5,407 nucleotides of DNA from Aquirhabdus sp. (GTDB taxonomy: Bacteria; Pseudomonadota; Gammaproteobacteria; Pseudomonadales; Moraxellaceae), in the NCBI GenBank assembly GCA_030152425.1, contig JASLJP010000078.1:1-5407 (forward strand), read 5' to 3'. The notes below the pieces were generated by a model that was given only the letters and a program-made list of their open reading frames with translations, had not been told where the DNA came from and made no database searches. Below are positions 4,597-5,407 of this stretch, one piece after another (positions within the stretch are counted from its first letter, which is position 1; every line of letters begins with the position of its first letter). The position numbers and the translations under genes were made by a program.

Positions 4597-5407
4597 TCAA
4601 TCAAACCAGCGCAGCTTGTCGCGCAGCGTCACAACTTCGCCGATGATGGTCAGCGTCGGTGCATGGATATGCTGACCTTCGATCTGATCGGCGATGGTGG
4701 CGACGGTGCCGACGATGACTTGCTGCTCCGGTGTGGTGCCTTTGCTGATCAACGCGACTGGCATATCGGCACGCAGGCCGTGGGCGATCAGTTGGGCGCA
4801 GATGTTACGCAGGCCAACCAAGCCCATATACAGCACGAGGGTCTGATGCTCATAGATCAACTCATCCCATGGCAGCTCGGGCGAACCGGCTTTTTGATGG
4901 CCGGTCAGGAAGCGCACGCTCTGGGCGTAGTCGCGGTGGGTCAGCGGGATGCCCGCATAGGCGCTGCAGCCCGATGCCGCCGTGATACCCGGCACCACTT
5001 GAAAGGCTACATCGGAGGCGACCAACTGTTCGATCTCCTCCCCGCCGCGACCAAAGATAAACGGGTCACCGCCCTTCAAGCGACAAACGCGTTTGCCTTC
5101 TTGCGCCAGTCGTACCAGCAGGTGATTGATGTCTTCTTGCGGTACGGCGTGATCGGCGCTCGCCTTGCCGACATAGATGCGCTCGGCATCGCGGCGCACC
5201 AGCTCCATGATCGGCTTGGACACCAGACGGTCATAGACCACGACATCGGCCTGCTGCATGAGGCGCAGTGCTTTGAAGGTCAGCAAATCCGGATCGCCTG
5301 GACCTGCACCGACCAGATAAACTTCACCACGGGGCTTGGTATTGGCCTGCCAGTCGGCGAGCGCTTGCGGCAAGGCCGCATCTGCCGCAGCACGCTGACC
5401 ATTCAAG
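4597..5407 (-). CDS. cysG: Siroheme synthase, C-terminal uroporphyrinogen-III methyltransferase domain (5' partial)
   Basis: The domain methylates uroporphyrinogen III at C2 and C7 with S-adenosylmethionine to give precorrin-2. In full-length CysG an N-terminal domain then oxidises it and inserts iron to make siroheme, the cofactor of sulfite and nitrite reductases. The visible 270 codons show the first SUMT signature VGAGPGDPDLLT (32-43 of the visible part, about 5278-5313), YDRLV (58-62), the second signature RLKGGDPFIFGRGGEE (109-124), VVPGITAASGCSAY (137-150), AGIPLTHRDYAQSVR (151-165), YMGL (193-196) and the end LRDKLRWFD, all very close to E. coli CysG. The reading frame runs off the window edge. 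A TTG at 5404-5406 could be read as a start, but the first 25 residues (NGQRAAADAALPQAL, then KPRGEVYLVG) look like the linker between the two CysG domains, so this is most likely the C-terminal part of a trifunctional CysG of about 460 residues rather than a stand-alone CobA. Confidence 0.92.
   Translation of the reverse strand, partial: LNGQRAAADAALPQALADWQANTKPRGEVYLVGAGPGDPDLLTFKALRLMQQADVVVYDRLVSKPIMELVRRDAERIYVGKASADHAVPQEDINHLLVRLAQEGKRVCRLKGGDPFIFGRGGEEIEQLVASDVAFQVVPGITAASGCSAYAGIPLTHRDYAQSVRFLTGHQKAGSPELPWDELIYEHQTLVLYMGLVGLRNICAQLIAHGLRADMPVALISKGTTPEQQVIVGTVATIADQIEGQHIHAPTLTIIGEVVTLRDKLRWFD

Overview
The window looks like core chromosome of a gammaproteobacterium with moderate to high GC (estimated by eye at the mid-50s percent). 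The order cytochrome b – cytochrome c1 – sspA – sspB is the arrangement known from Pseudomonas and relatives. The wording of SspA (for example the YNTLPTLVERDLRLF stretch and a YLDDRYRQ segment) suggests the Pseudomonadales, perhaps the Moraxellaceae. That placement is inference from remembered family sequences. No mobile element, CRISPR array, tRNA or rRNA was found.

Layout. Bases 1-166 hold the last 54 codons of cytochrome b (petB). It overlaps by four bases (ATGA) the complete cytochrome c1 gene (petC, 163-795). Both are subunits of the respiratory bc1 complex. After about 150 bases with a possible -10 element come sspA (946-1623, RNA polymerase-associated, GST fold) and sspB (1705-2139, ClpXP adaptor for ssrA-tagged proteins). 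A 380-base gap (2140-2519) then holds two stem-loops, one of them large (81 bases), a small palindrome, a short direct repeat and a plausible promoter. Next is a large gene (2520-4529) for a single-span envelope protein. It has a DUF937-like N-terminus, an array of 11-residue amphipathic repeats like those of LEA proteins, one transmembrane helix, a BON-like region and a C-terminal OmpA peptidoglycan-binding domain. A strong two-way terminator (4550-4579) separates it from a convergent gene on the minus strand. That gene is the C-terminal methyltransferase part of siroheme synthase (cysG), cut by the window end.

How the genes relate. petB-petC are translationally coupled respiratory genes. 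sspA-sspB form a stationary-phase/stress regulator and proteolysis pair. cysG makes siroheme for sulfite and nitrite reductases. The odd one out, and the best candidate for something poorly described, is the 669-residue protein at 2520-4529. It would tie a cytoplasmic LEA-like helical array to the cell wall through one membrane span. Its 11-residue periodicity can be laid out as 13 consecutive units without an insertion or deletion, even through an alanine-rich stretch.
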